From positions 1 through 36,274 of the IMG/VR virus record IMGVR_UViG_3300037247_000965: a stretch of DNA of 36,274 nt; one strand, given 5' to 3'. Each line of letters starts with the position of its first letter. The stretch's first letter is position 1. The notes beneath the pieces are model-generated. The model saw only the letters and a list, made by a program, of their open reading frames with translations, made no database searches and had not been told where the DNA came from. The stretch is from a virus. The position numbers and the translations under genes were made by a program. Positions 30,902 to 36,274 of the stretch are shown here, in pieces.

Positions 30902-31632
30902 GAATGAAAAACTCAATGAGAAGAATTGTTTTAATTTTGCTTACTTTATTCGTGTGTGTGACTCCAGCGCAAGCGACGATTACTTTTGTTCAACAAAATT
31001 CAGCCGCCGCCAATGGCTCCGCTGCAACTATCACCGTTGCGCTAACGGGTGTAGGGGCAGGCAATCTAATTGTTCTCTTTGCCTGCCATGAGACCGTACA
31101 GGACACGATTACTGCCAGCGATGGCACCACTTCACTAACGGGTCTAACTCGACACGACTTCGTTGGCGGTTCAGGGTCGGGGAGATTCCTTTATTTGCTT
31201 TCAGCCAACAGCGGAGACAAGACCTACACCGTAACTTTCGGGAGTGCAGCACAGTTCCGAAAGGTGTTTGTTTGGGAGTATAGCTATTCCGGCACAGCGG
31301 AATTCGACCAAGAGAACTCAAATGAATCGAATGGCGGGACTTCCTCGATCACATCCGGCAACATTACTACAACAGGAACAGATGAAGTTGTCTTGGCTGG
31401 TAACTGGGCCTACTCCGCATCCTTTCCAAGCGATGAACAAATAAATGGAGTAGCTGCCGATAACATTGACCATGACGGAAACGATGGGTCGAGTTGGGAC
31501 AGTATTGTTACCGCAACCTTTACCGGGCAAGCAACTGCCACTCGTGGCACAGCATCGTGGGCGTGTCTTATTGCTTCGTTTAAGGCAACCGGGGCTGCTG
31601 CCGTAGAGCGCCGAAAGGTGATTGTTTATTGA
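30898..31632 (+). CDS. secreted beta-domain protein, 244 aa
   Basis: ATG 30898 overlaps the previous stop (ATGA) and was preferred to an upstream in-frame start inside that gene. Residues 8-27 form a signal peptide (RRIVLILLTLFVCVTPAQA) with a cut expected after AQA. The mature part is beta-rich and low in charge (ATITVALTGVGAGNLIVLFA), with a long Asn/Ser/Thr-rich segment and a final SWACLIASFKATG strand, like a jelly-roll or surface-binding domain. No catalytic motif is seen. It belongs to the same export-marked run. Confidence 0.65.
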   Translation: MRMKNSMRRIVLILLTLFVCVTPAQATITFVQQNSAAANGSAATITVALTGVGAGNLIVLFACHETVQDTITASDGTTSLTGLTRHDFVGGSGSGRFLYLLSANSGDKTYTVTFGSAAQFRKVFVWEYSYSGTAEFDQENSNESNGGTSSITSGNITTTGTDEVVLAGNWAYSASFPSDEQINGVAADNIDHDGNDGSSWDSIVTATFTGQATATRGTASWACLIASFKATGAAAVERRKVIVY

Positions 31633-31648
31633 CTAAGGAGGAACTGAA

Positions 31649-32050
31649 ATGAAACGACGTTGGCTACTGATTGCTGCTGTGGTTGTTGGGGTCTTGGTGT
31701 TCGCCGTTTGGAGGGTGCGAGCTGCCATCGTGGATTTCACTTGGGACTACGACTACACAATTCACATCGCTTGTGTGGACGCCGCTGCGGTTGATTGCGT
31801 GGAGGGGTTTGAAGTCTTGGACGAGGGCGGGGCTACGCTACTGGTCGTTCCGAATCAAACACCTGTCCCGACAGGCGTTGTGGTCGATATTCCAGCCCAA
31901 CTCATCACGGGTCCGCCCTACGGCAACCGAACATTCGGCTTGATCGCTGTGGCGAGGACTAGCACCGGGGCTCGGATTGTGAGTGAGACGGTGAACTTTC
32001 CTACGGCTCTTATCCGCCCAGGGAAACCTACAAACCTGAGAGCGCAATAG
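31649..32050 (+). CDS. exported or membrane-anchored FN3-like protein, 133 aa
   Basis: Starts after AAGGAGG. A hydrophobic stretch (LLIAAVVVGVLVFAVW, about 6-21) follows two Arg residues and acts as signal anchor or signal peptide. The remaining 105 residues form one beta-sandwich-like domain (VDFTWDYDYTIHIAC, VDCVEGFEVLDEGGA, ending PGKPTNLRAQ), resembling a fibronectin type III repeat. A small adhesion or fibre-tip partner is plausible. Confidence 0.6.
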   Translation: MKRRWLLIAAVVVGVLVFAVWRVRAAIVDFTWDYDYTIHIACVDAAAVDCVEGFEVLDEGGATLLVVPNQTPVPTGVVVDIPAQLITGPPYGNRTFGLIAVARTSTGARIVSETVNFPTALIRPGKPTNLRAQ

Positions 32051-32335
32051 ATGATTGCTGACCACGTTCCGAGCGTACTGGATTACGGGCTGTACGGGCT
32101 ATTGGCCGTGGTGATGATCCGTGAACTCTTCTCGCTCATTCGCTTCGCTTTCAGCCATCGGAAGAACGGCAATCCTGGTAATCACGCTATGAATGCCTCG
32201 GAACTCCGGGGCCATTTAGAAGGATTAGGTGCAGACCTCCGGGCTATCCGAGATGGACAGATTGTGATTCAGACCAAGCAAGGGCAAATTCTGAGCGGAA
32301 TGAATACGCTGCTGGCAAGGAGGGATGGTGGCTAG
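32051..32335 (+). CDS. small membrane protein before the endolysin (holin candidate), 94 aa
   Basis: Starts immediately after the previous stop. Residues about 11-33 (LDYGLYGLLAVVMIRELFSL) form one transmembrane helix, followed by a polar linker and a charged helix (LRGHLEGLGADLRAIRDGQI). Its end overlaps the endolysin start by 11 nt, and the endolysin RBS (AAGGAGGG) lies within it. Position suggests a holin or a lysis accessory protein. One helix is fewer than most holins have, so the call is tentative. Confidence 0.5.
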   Translation: MIADHVPSVLDYGLYGLLAVVMIRELFSLIRFAFSHRKNGNPGNHAMNASELRGHLEGLGADLRAIRDGQIVIQTKQGQILSGMNTLLARRDGG

Positions 32336-32804
32336 GTTTGACCTCTCCATTGAGACAATCCTGAAACATGAGGGCGGCTATGTGAACGACAAGGACGACC
32401 CGGGCGGGGAGACAAATTTCGGTATCTCCAAGCGCCAGTATCCCAAACTCGACATTGCAAACCTAACGGTGGAGCAAGCCAAGTTGCTCTACCGGCAAGA
32501 CTACTGGAAGTACGACGAAATCATCAGTCAGCCCGTCGCTACCAAAGTGTTCGATATGGCGGTGAACATGGGGCACGGCAGGGCGCACCGGATACTACAA
32601 GAGGCGCTGCAAAACGTAGGCGAACCCGTCAGGATTGACGGAATCCTTGGACCGCAAACCACCAGGGCCGCAAACGGTTCTGAGTACGAGGAACTGCTAA
32701 AGGAGATTCGCATTCTAGTGGCTGTTACCTACGCGCAAATTGCGATTGCCCGACCTACGAGCAGGAAGTTTCTGCATAACTGGATGAGGAGGGCGGCGAG
32801 TTAA
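32325..32804 (+). CDS. endolysin, glycoside hydrolase family 108
   Basis: 159 residues. HEGGYVNDKDDPGGETNFGI (15-34) carries the family's catalytic Glu16 in the EGGY motif. FDMAVNMGHGRAHRILQEAL (about 73-92) and RIDGILGPQTTRA (about 103-115) form the rest of the domain, the latter like a PG_binding_3 segment. It cleaves the sugar backbone of peptidoglycan to release progeny. ATG 32325 sits directly on AAGGAGGG; GTG 32328 is an alternative start only one codon later. No signal peptide is seen, so a holin is needed. Confidence 0.88.
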   Translation: MVARFDLSIETILKHEGGYVNDKDDPGGETNFGISKRQYPKLDIANLTVEQAKLLYRQDYWKYDEIISQPVATKVFDMAVNMGHGRAHRILQEALQNVGEPVRIDGILGPQTTRAANGSEYEELLKEIRILVAVTYAQIAIARPTSRKFLHNWMRRAAS

Positions 32805-32815
32805 AGGAGAGACTG

Positions 32816-33025
32816 ATGGAAAACTTTTTCAGCACAGAAGTCTTGGTAGTTGTGGGGCTGTACTACGGGCTCAACGCCTTGGTGGAATCATTGCCTGACC
32901 CGAAAGAAATGGAGAGCCTGTGGGGCAAGTTCCTAGTCAAGTTCCTGAATGCCTTGGCTGGAAACTTCCGCAAGGGGTTGACGGAGAAGTTTCCGCAGTT
33001 GAAAGGCAAAAAAGTGAAGGAGTAA
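32816..33025 (+). CDS. small post-endolysin protein, 69 aa
   Basis: Strong RBS (AAAGGAGAG). The first 25 residues are hydrophobic (FFSTEVLVVVGLYYGLNALV), followed by PDPKE and an amphipathic segment WGKFLVKFLNALAGNFRKG. This pattern is one I have seen in small phage proteins beside lysozyme genes. The basic C-terminus suggests membrane association. Holin or lysis accessory is possible, not shown. Confidence 0.55.
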   Translation: MENFFSTEVLVVVGLYYGLNALVESLPDPKEMESLWGKFLVKFLNALAGNFRKGLTEKFPQLKGKKVKE

Positions 33026-33037
33026 AAGGAGACAATC

Positions 33038-33403
33038 ATGGGTGTATTCGTAGCAGCTCTGCTCGACCTTGCCCTAGCTGCGTTCGGCAAGATCGTTGAC
33101 CGATTCTTCAAAAGCAAACGTGGCGAACGGGTGAAGGGAATCATGGGTGACGCAGCCCGGATCGTCGCAATCGTGGCCTCTCGAACCGAGACGAAGGTGG
33201 ACGACACTGTTGCCGCAATCGCGCTGGAGTTGAGCCTACCTGAGACTAACGTCGAGGCGCTACTCACCGGCCCTTGGGGGGACATCATCAAGCGCCTTGT
33301 TGCTGGCAGACTACTAAAGGAACAAACCGGCGCATCTGATTCTGAATCGAACCTCGCCGTCGAGTTTGTTCTGAACCAGGCGAAGGAAGCTTCGGAGGGC
33401 TAG
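33038..33403 (+). CDS. hypothetical protein with membrane-active N-terminus, 121 aa
   Basis: After AAAGGAGAC, the first 20 residues are an amphipathic or hydrophobic helix (VFVAALLDLALAAFGKIV) followed by a basic stretch (RFFKSKRGERVKG). The rest is helical and alanine/valine/glutamate-rich without motifs. It is the last gene of the lysis run before a GC-rich hairpin. No family recognised. Confidence 0.55.
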   Translation: MGVFVAALLDLALAAFGKIVDRFFKSKRGERVKGIMGDAARIVAIVASRTETKVDDTVAAIALELSLPETNVEALLTGPWGDIIKRLVAGRLLKEQTGASDSESNLAVEFVLNQAKEASEG

Positions 33404-33423
33404 TCTCCTCGCGCAGCGCCACA

Positions 33424-33452
33424 GGGGTCGGGTTTCTCCCCCTCCCGGCCCC
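33424..33452 (+). terminator. GC-rich hairpin at the end of the lysis operon
   Basis: GGGGTCGGG pairs with CCCGGCCCC (one G-T pair) around an 11-nt loop, about 20 nt after the last stop codon. A strong T-tract is missing, so it is a likely but imperfect terminator of late transcription. Confidence 0.5.
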
Positions 33453-33506
33453 TTCCCCGCAAGTATAACAAAACTAACCAGTAGTAACAAACCTGCACAA
33501 TTTACC

Positions 33507-33536
33507 TTGACACGCCGGCGCTTGGAGGGGTATAGG
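33507..33536 (+). promoter_or_regulatory. promoter of the XRE regulator gene
   Basis: TTGACA at 33507-33512, an 18-nt spacer and TATAGG at 33531-33536. Transcription would start near 33543, giving a leader that carries the inverted repeat at 33545-33590. The motif GTATAGGG-x-CAG recurs at about 34098-34109, before the next divergent gene pair. Confidence 0.55.
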
Positions 33537-33544
33537 GACAGTAG

Positions 33545-33590
33545 CGACTACCGATAACAGACATTTATGTCAGATTGAAATCGGTCGTCG
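33545..33590. promoter_or_regulatory. nested inverted repeat (operator or leader hairpin)
   Basis: Outer arms CGACTACCGAT (33545-33555) and ATCGGTCGTCG (33580-33590) match at 10 of 11 positions. Inner arms GACAT (33560-33564) and ATGTC (33567-33571) flank TT. The two dyads are not fully concentric. Lying just after the promoter and before the XRE gene, it is a candidate autoregulatory operator or a leader RNA structure. Confidence 0.6.
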
Positions 33591-33599
33591 CGGGGAAAC

Positions 33600-33803
33600 A
33601 TGGCGACGACCACCAAAAAAACTCCGACACTTGGAGACAGACTTCATCAGTACCGCCTTGAACACGATCTCACCCAAGAAAAACTAGCCCAGCTTCTCGG
33701 CCTCTCCCGTTCGACCATTCACAAGGCTGAGCACGGCGTCCGTGCCAACGCCCGCACTGCCTTCAAGATCAAGAAACTCATCGGGGAGAACGCGGATGGG
33801 TAA
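33600..33803 (+). CDS. XRE-family helix-turn-helix regulator, 67 aa
   Basis: Residues 12-63 form a complete HTH_3 (Cro/cI-type) domain: LGDRLHQYRLEHDLTQEKLA followed by LLGLSRSTIHKAEHGVRANA, with the recognition helix at SRSTIHKAEHG. At 67 residues it is little more than the DNA-binding domain, like Cro or an antitoxin. It starts at ATG 33600 after GGGGA behind its own promoter and an inverted repeat, suggesting autoregulation. A minus-strand gene overlaps its last 120 nt. Confidence 0.85.
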   Translation: MATTTKKTPTLGDRLHQYRLEHDLTQEKLAQLLGLSRSTIHKAEHGVRANARTAFKIKKLIGENADG

Positions 33804-34037
33804 CTCCGTCAACTTCTGTCGATGCTCAATCAACCAACGCGCCAGCAGCCCTTCGGCCTTGAGTTCGATGCACTCTTTGGCAATCGGTGTCTCGAAGATT
33901 GCCTCAAGGATTTCGGTAGCGGCAACGCGGATTTCCCGTTGCAGATTGGCGACTTGGTTCAACCTCCGAAGTTCAAACTGCCCGAGTTGGAGATTGGTAA
34001 GTTCGGAAAGATATTCAACTGGCGGCTTGCCGTTCAT
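33684..34037 (-). CDS. coiled-coil protein antisense to the XRE gene, 117 aa
   Basis: ATG at 34037 follows AGAAAGGAC on the minus strand. The protein is helical with heptad-like leucines (LSELTNLQLGQFELRRLNQV, about 10-29, and IRVAATEILEAIFETP). Its last 40 codons lie opposite the XRE gene. The N-terminal two thirds are outside that overlap and look protein-like, which supports a real gene. Convergent, overlapping transcripts could dampen each other. Function unknown. Confidence 0.55.
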   Translation of the reverse strand: MNGKPPVEYLSELTNLQLGQFELRRLNQVANLQREIRVAATEILEAIFETPIAKECIELKAEGLLARWLIEHRQKLTELPIRVLPDEFLDLEGSAGVGTDAVLSLVNGRTGEAEKLG

Positions 34038-34163
34038 TTTGTGTCCTTTCTCCCCCCAGCCGTCAGCGCCGTCAGCGTTTTCAGCTTATCAGGCAGACAA
34101 GTATAGGGGCAGAGGCCATTTCTCCTACGGGCTGTACCTAGACTCCTACATCGAGGAAAACTG

Positions 34164-34556
34164 ATGGAACCTGACCTCACCCTCCAGATGTTGAAGTCCT
34201 GGCACGACCCGCGCAGCGTGACGTGGCTTGACCTGTTCGGGCGGGCGTTCAGCAAGATATGGCGCGGGAGCCGGAGTTCCGTGATTGCGAAGTTCTGCGA
34301 GTGGGGTGTGTTCTTCATGCGCCATCGCAGGATGCCCCCCGATGCCTACATGACGCAAGAGGCCGTTGAGGTACTTGTTAGGGACCGTGAAGGGCCCGAG
34401 TTTCCGGCCGTTTCTGACCTGACGGCTGGGCCGGGGTTGGCGGATCAAGGTGAAACTGGCGCTAGGGTTCGCCGGCCCCGGCTTGATCCCTTTCACCTGA
34501 TTTTGGCGGCGATTCATTCCTCTCTCAAGCGCAAGACGGAATTGGAGAGGGTGTAG
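34164..34556 (+). CDS. hypothetical protein, 130 aa
   Basis: ATG 34164 follows GAGGAAAAC. The first 75 residues look protein-like, with tryptophans and basic helices (VTWLDLFGRAFSKIWRGSRS, about 19-38). Residues about 85-112 become low-complexity (TAGPGLADQGETGARVRRPR) because they span a set of inverted repeats. That part may be an insertion tolerated by the frame. Its stop overlaps the next GTG start. The 126-nt gap before it (34038-34163) holds a weak promoter-like GTATAGGGGCAG but no gene. Confidence 0.45.
   Translation: MEPDLTLQMLKSWHDPRSVTWLDLFGRAFSKIWRGSRSSVIAKFCEWGVFFMRHRRMPPDAYMTQEAVEVLVRDREGPEFPAVSDLTAGPGLADQGETGARVRRPRLDPFHLILAAIHSSLKRKTELERV
34430..34497. repeat. cluster of alternative inverted repeats
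   Basis: GCCGGGGTTGGCG (34430-34442) pairs with CGCCGGCCCCGGC (34470-34482) with two G-T pairs. GGATCAAG (34442-34449) pairs with CTTGATCC (34482-34489). GGTGAAA (34449-34455) pairs with TTTCACC (34491-34497). The arms interleave, so the pairings exclude each other and could form alternative RNA structures. Confidence 0.5.
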
Positions 34557-34753
34557 TGCTGTGGGCGGTGAAGAAAGGCAATGAGTATTTCGATGAGTAC
34601 GAAATCTGGCCCGGCCATGTTGAGGCCCAAGTGGTCAAGGCGTGCCTGTTTCACCACTTCCGCTACACAGAAAAGATTGGCGTGTGGTGGTGGGGTCAGT
34701 GTTTGCATTGTCCAGTGATGGACAGGAAGCATGAATCGTTCTTCCAGGTCTGA
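34556..34753 (+). CDS. hypothetical aromatic-rich protein, 65 aa
   Basis: GTG 34556 overlaps the previous TAG (TAGTG). The protein contains many Tyr, Trp and His residues, with FHHFRYTEKIGVWWWGQC and CLHCPVMDRKHESF (a C-x-x-C with nearby His residues, possibly metal-binding). No family recognised. It opens the second run of tiny overlapping genes. Confidence 0.5.
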   Translation: MLWAVKKGNEYFDEYEIWPGHVEAQVVKACLFHHFRYTEKIGVWWWGQCLHCPVMDRKHESFFQV

Positions 34754-34835
34754 GAATGAACTGCGTAGGGCTGGAAAAGTTACGAAGAAAGATTTGCAAG
34801 CCTGTTCTGCCGAACAAGAAGGGGCCAGGGCATGA
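34731..34835 (+). CDS. alternative small ORF, 34 aa
   Basis: ATG 34731 after GGAAG opens 34 codons with normal-looking charged composition (ELRRAGKVTKKDLQACSAEQ). It ends in ATGA, coupling to a 19-codon frame at 34832 whose TAG in turn overlaps GTG 34891, an internal in-frame start of the next gene. This chain competes with the long reading of 34756-35115. I cannot decide between them. Confidence 0.3.
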   Translation: MNRSSRSENELRRAGKVTKKDLQACSAEQEGARA

Positions 34836-35115
34836 ATCAATTAGCGTCCATTGGAGTTCGCGTGCGGAAGCATTCTCTTTTTGGAAGTTAGTGCTGAGGG
34901 ACAAGCTGAGTTTTCACCAAGCGAAGAAAGAAATTTTAATGACTGAGCGGCAACTTGCATGGTTGCGTGAGGGTTGGCCGCTTGAGGCGAGAATGATGGA
35001 AGCCATCCACGAGCAGCGCCTAGACACTTGGAAAGACTTTCTCTACCTGTGCGAGCACCCAGAAGCGGCTCCAGAGTTTCAGAGGGCATTCATTCAATCG
35101 GGGAAGGCAGCCTAA
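34756..35115 (+). CDS. hypothetical protein, 119 aa (start uncertain)
   Basis: Open from ATG 34756. GTG 34891 is an alternative start that overlaps the stop of a tiny upstream frame and gives 74 residues; ATG 34939 gives fewer. The downstream part is clearly protein-like (MTERQLAWLREGWPLEARMM, then DTWKDFLYLCEHPEAAPEFQ). The segment before residue 45 is less convincing. No family recognised. It overlaps the next gene at TAATG. Confidence 0.5.
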   Translation: MNCVGLEKLRRKICKPVLPNKKGPGHESISVHWSSRAEAFSFWKLVLRDKLSFHQAKKEILMTERQLAWLREGWPLEARMMEAIHEQRLDTWKDFLYLCEHPEAAPEFQRAFIQSGKAA

Positions 35116-35270
35116 TGGACAGGCTTGAGTGGGTACTTTTGTGTGCGTTTCTCGCAGCCGTGAGTCTTGCGATTGGCATTCTGATTGGGGCTTTCAGAGC
35201 GCACAGAAAGATGATGGCGGAAGAGGAGAAGTTCACGCCCACGCACAGAAGGACGCGGGAGAAACCATGA
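35115..35270 (+). CDS. 51-aa single-span membrane protein
   Basis: ATG 35115 overlaps the previous TAA. Residues about 6-26 (VLLCAFLAAVSLAIGILIGA) form one transmembrane helix followed by a charged cytoplasmic tail (HRKMMAEEEKF). The next gene, which also encodes a single-span protein, overlaps it by 4 nt. The pair could be partners, for example spanin-like or holin/antiholin-like, but no lipobox or other signature is present. Confidence 0.55.
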   Translation: MDRLEWVLLCAFLAAVSLAIGILIGAFRAHRKMMAEEEKFTPTHRRTREKP

Positions 35271-35551
35271 GCAGAGAGCCACGCGAGAGGTTCATGTTCG
35301 GCTGCCTGCTAGTGGCCCTCATGGTCGGGATTGTAGCTGTGAAGTTTTGGGTTGTGTCGGTAGAGGAACGGTTGGCCGTGAACCTAGCAATCCACCAGAC
35401 GAGCGTAGGGACTGACCGGAGCCAAACCAACGTGCTCTACAACCACGAGAACCGCCTGCGGAGGGTCGAGTACAACGACATAGCCTTCCAGGACTACCAA
35501 AGGTTCTGCGAAGGATGGCCGACGCAGCAGCAGATTGCACAAGGGGAATAA
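35267..35551 (+). CDS. 94-aa single-span membrane protein
   Basis: ATG 35267 overlaps the preceding stop (ATGA). A basic start leads to a membrane helix (FMFGCLLVALMVGIVAVKFW, about 9-28) and a helical outer or inner domain with NHENRLRRVEYNDIAFQDYQ. The last residues (TQQQIAQGE) are encoded by an RBS-like repeated block that recurs 238 nt downstream. Together with the previous gene it forms a small membrane-protein pair. Function unknown. Confidence 0.55.
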   Translation: MSREPRERFMFGCLLVALMVGIVAVKFWVVSVEERLAVNLAIHQTSVGTDRSQTNVLYNHENRLRRVEYNDIAFQDYQRFCEGWPTQQQIAQGE

Positions 35552-35555
35552 TGAG
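35531..35555 (+). repeat. direct repeat copy 1 (RBS/start block)
   Basis: A 25-nt block containing GCACAAGGGGAA and an ATGAG start. It matches 35769-35793 at 21 of 25 positions, so two consecutive genes have the same start block. Confidence 0.6.
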
Positions 35556-35796
35556 CGCCGATAGCCTTGGGAGAATTGTTGAGATGTGGACGGGGCAAAA
35601 TTCCTACCACGGAGTAGGCATGGTGGTTGGTTATCAAGAGCAACCGACGTTCCTTATCCGCACACCCGATGGAGGACACATCTCCTGGGCGGCCCATCTA
35701 TGCAGGGAGCCGGGATTGTCAAAAGAGGCGGGCGACGAACTCATGCCCCAAAAAGCCCCACAAGCCAGCAAATCGCACAAGGGGAACGATGAGTGA
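35551..35796 (+). CDS. hypothetical protein, 81 aa
   Basis: ATG 35551 overlaps the previous TAA and follows AAGGGGAA. The protein is beta-like with glycines (SYHGVGMVVGYQEQPTFLIR, about 18-37), suggesting a small SH3-like fold, then a lysine-rich tail. The tail is encoded by the second copy of the start-block repeat, so its C-terminus may have been set by recombination. No family recognised. Confidence 0.5.
   Translation: MSADSLGRIVEMWTGQNSYHGVGMVVGYQEQPTFLIRTPDGGHISWAAHLCREPGLSKEAGDELMPQKAPQASKSHKGNDE
35769..35793 (+). repeat. direct repeat copy 2 (RBS/start block)
   Basis: Second copy of the 35531-35555 block. It ends in the ATGAG that starts the gene at 35789. The two copies bracket the gene at 35551, like a removable cassette. 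Confidence 0.6.
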
Positions 35797-36118
35797 AACG
35801 AAGCATACGCCGCTGCCGTGGCATATCGACCGACGTTCAATGAGCATCTGTTCTGAAAAAAACGAATTGGTCACAGGAATCGGTGCAGACAGTGTTGATG
35901 AATGGGATGCAAATGCCAAACTCATCGTCACCTCCGTCAACGCCCGCCCGCAGGTGGAGGAGTTGGTGAAATGTGGCAGGGCGGCGCTAGAACACATCAG
36001 CCTCTACCGCACAGGGATTCAGACTGGCTCACATTGCGATATGGGCAACGCTGTTCCCGAAAGGTTAGTTGAAGCCATCCTCGAAGTCGAAGCGGCGCTA
36101 GGGGGGAAAGCAGAATGA
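35789..36118 (+). CDS. conserved small phage protein, 109 aa
   Basis: ATG 35789 after AAGGGGAA. The opening HTPLPWHIDRRSMSICSEKN and the segment WDANAKLIVTSVNARPQVEE belong to a type of small phage protein I have seen in many genomes, whose role is unknown. The second half is helical with ERLVEAILEVEAALGG. Its stop overlaps the next ATG (ATGA). Confidence 0.6.
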   Translation: MSETKHTPLPWHIDRRSMSICSEKNELVTGIGADSVDEWDANAKLIVTSVNARPQVEELVKCGRAALEHISLYRTGIQTGSHCDMGNAVPERLVEAILEVEAALGGKAE

Positions 36119-36274
36119 GTTCCAGCAAGCGAAGCAAGCCTAAGTTTAAGGTGGGGCAGGTGGTTGTTGCACTCGACAAAGATTTGGGGAAAATCCTACA
36201 TAACCACGGGCTGACCAACCTCGACAATCATCTTAAGCGGGATGAATACACGTATGAACTTGATCTTGGCATCG
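36115..36274 (+). CDS. 5' part of a KPxFxxGQVV family protein, cut by the window edge
   Basis: ATG 36115 overlaps the previous stop. Fifty-three codons are visible before the right edge. SKPKFKVGQVVVALDKDLGK resembles the start of the protein at 1203, suggesting paralogues. The C-terminus is missing. Confidence 0.55.
   Translation, partial: MSSSKRSKPKFKVGQVVVALDKDLGKILHNHGLTNLDNHLKRDEYTYELDLGI

Noticed and set aside
1-36274. Search for tRNA genes, CRISPR arrays, insertion sequences, integrase and attachment sites
   Set aside because: Reading by eye found no cloverleaf, no regular repeat-spacer array, no transposase or recombinase motifs; a tRNAscan or profile search could still find something weak.

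Overview
This window is one continuous stretch of a tailed-phage genome (or a prophage region) with the P22-type, short-tailed (podovirus) morphogenesis plan. The block from about 6.5 to 25.6 kb follows the P22 order: small terminase, large terminase, portal, scaffold, coat, gp4-like head completion protein, gp10-like tail hub, a protein in the needle slot, gp14-like acetyltransferase, then three ejection proteins in the gp7/gp20/gp16 slots. Tail fibre and tailspike genes, lysis genes and a small XRE regulator follow. Lipoprotein and Sec-type signal sequences suggest a Gram-negative host, which cannot be named from sequence alone. I see no host genes, integrase, tRNA, CRISPR, DNA polymerase, primase or helicase, so the replication module lies outside the window.

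Region by region. (1) Positions 1-4018: a tightly overlapping plus-strand run of small early/accessory genes, including a Fic-domain protein, a winged-helix-like protein, a RyR-domain protein and a probable lipoprotein bracketed by a direct repeat. (2) 4138-6312: a minus-strand operon of eight small genes, several with Cys-X-X-Cys zinc-ribbon patterns. It is led by a 33-residue membrane microprotein and driven by a near-consensus sigma-70 promoter (TTGACA, 17 nt, TATGCT on the minus strand). (3) 6508-14702: packaging and head genes. Two copies of an intergenic element (hairpin plus strong terminator) stand directly before the portal and scaffold genes. A Com-like zinc-finger gene ends inside the second copy. 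(4) 14737-25602: a glycosyltransferase-methyltransferase fusion, then the neck, tail and ejection proteins, ending in a 1403-residue polyvalent protein with a zincin motif. (5) 25604-25768: an antisense two-helix membrane microprotein. (6) 25869-32050: a tailspike-type head-binding protein followed by four genes whose products start with Sec signal peptides or signal anchors, unusual for phage fibre genes. (7) 32051-33403: lysis genes (membrane protein, GH108 endolysin, two small proteins). (8) 33507-36274: an XRE regulator behind its own promoter and dyad, an antisense coiled-coil gene, and a second run of tiny overlapping genes running off the right edge.

The two runs of tiny genes at the window ends look alike: start/stop overlaps, repeated RBS blocks, and a shared small protein family at 1203 and 36115. 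They may be one accessory region split by linearising a circular or permuted map. The main items for a second look are the duplicated com-tail/hairpin/terminator element, the secreted-looking fibre genes, the zincin-bearing ejection protein, the Fic and RyR genes in the early cluster, and the antisense membrane microprotein. Family names were assigned by recognising motifs and gene order; no database search was run.
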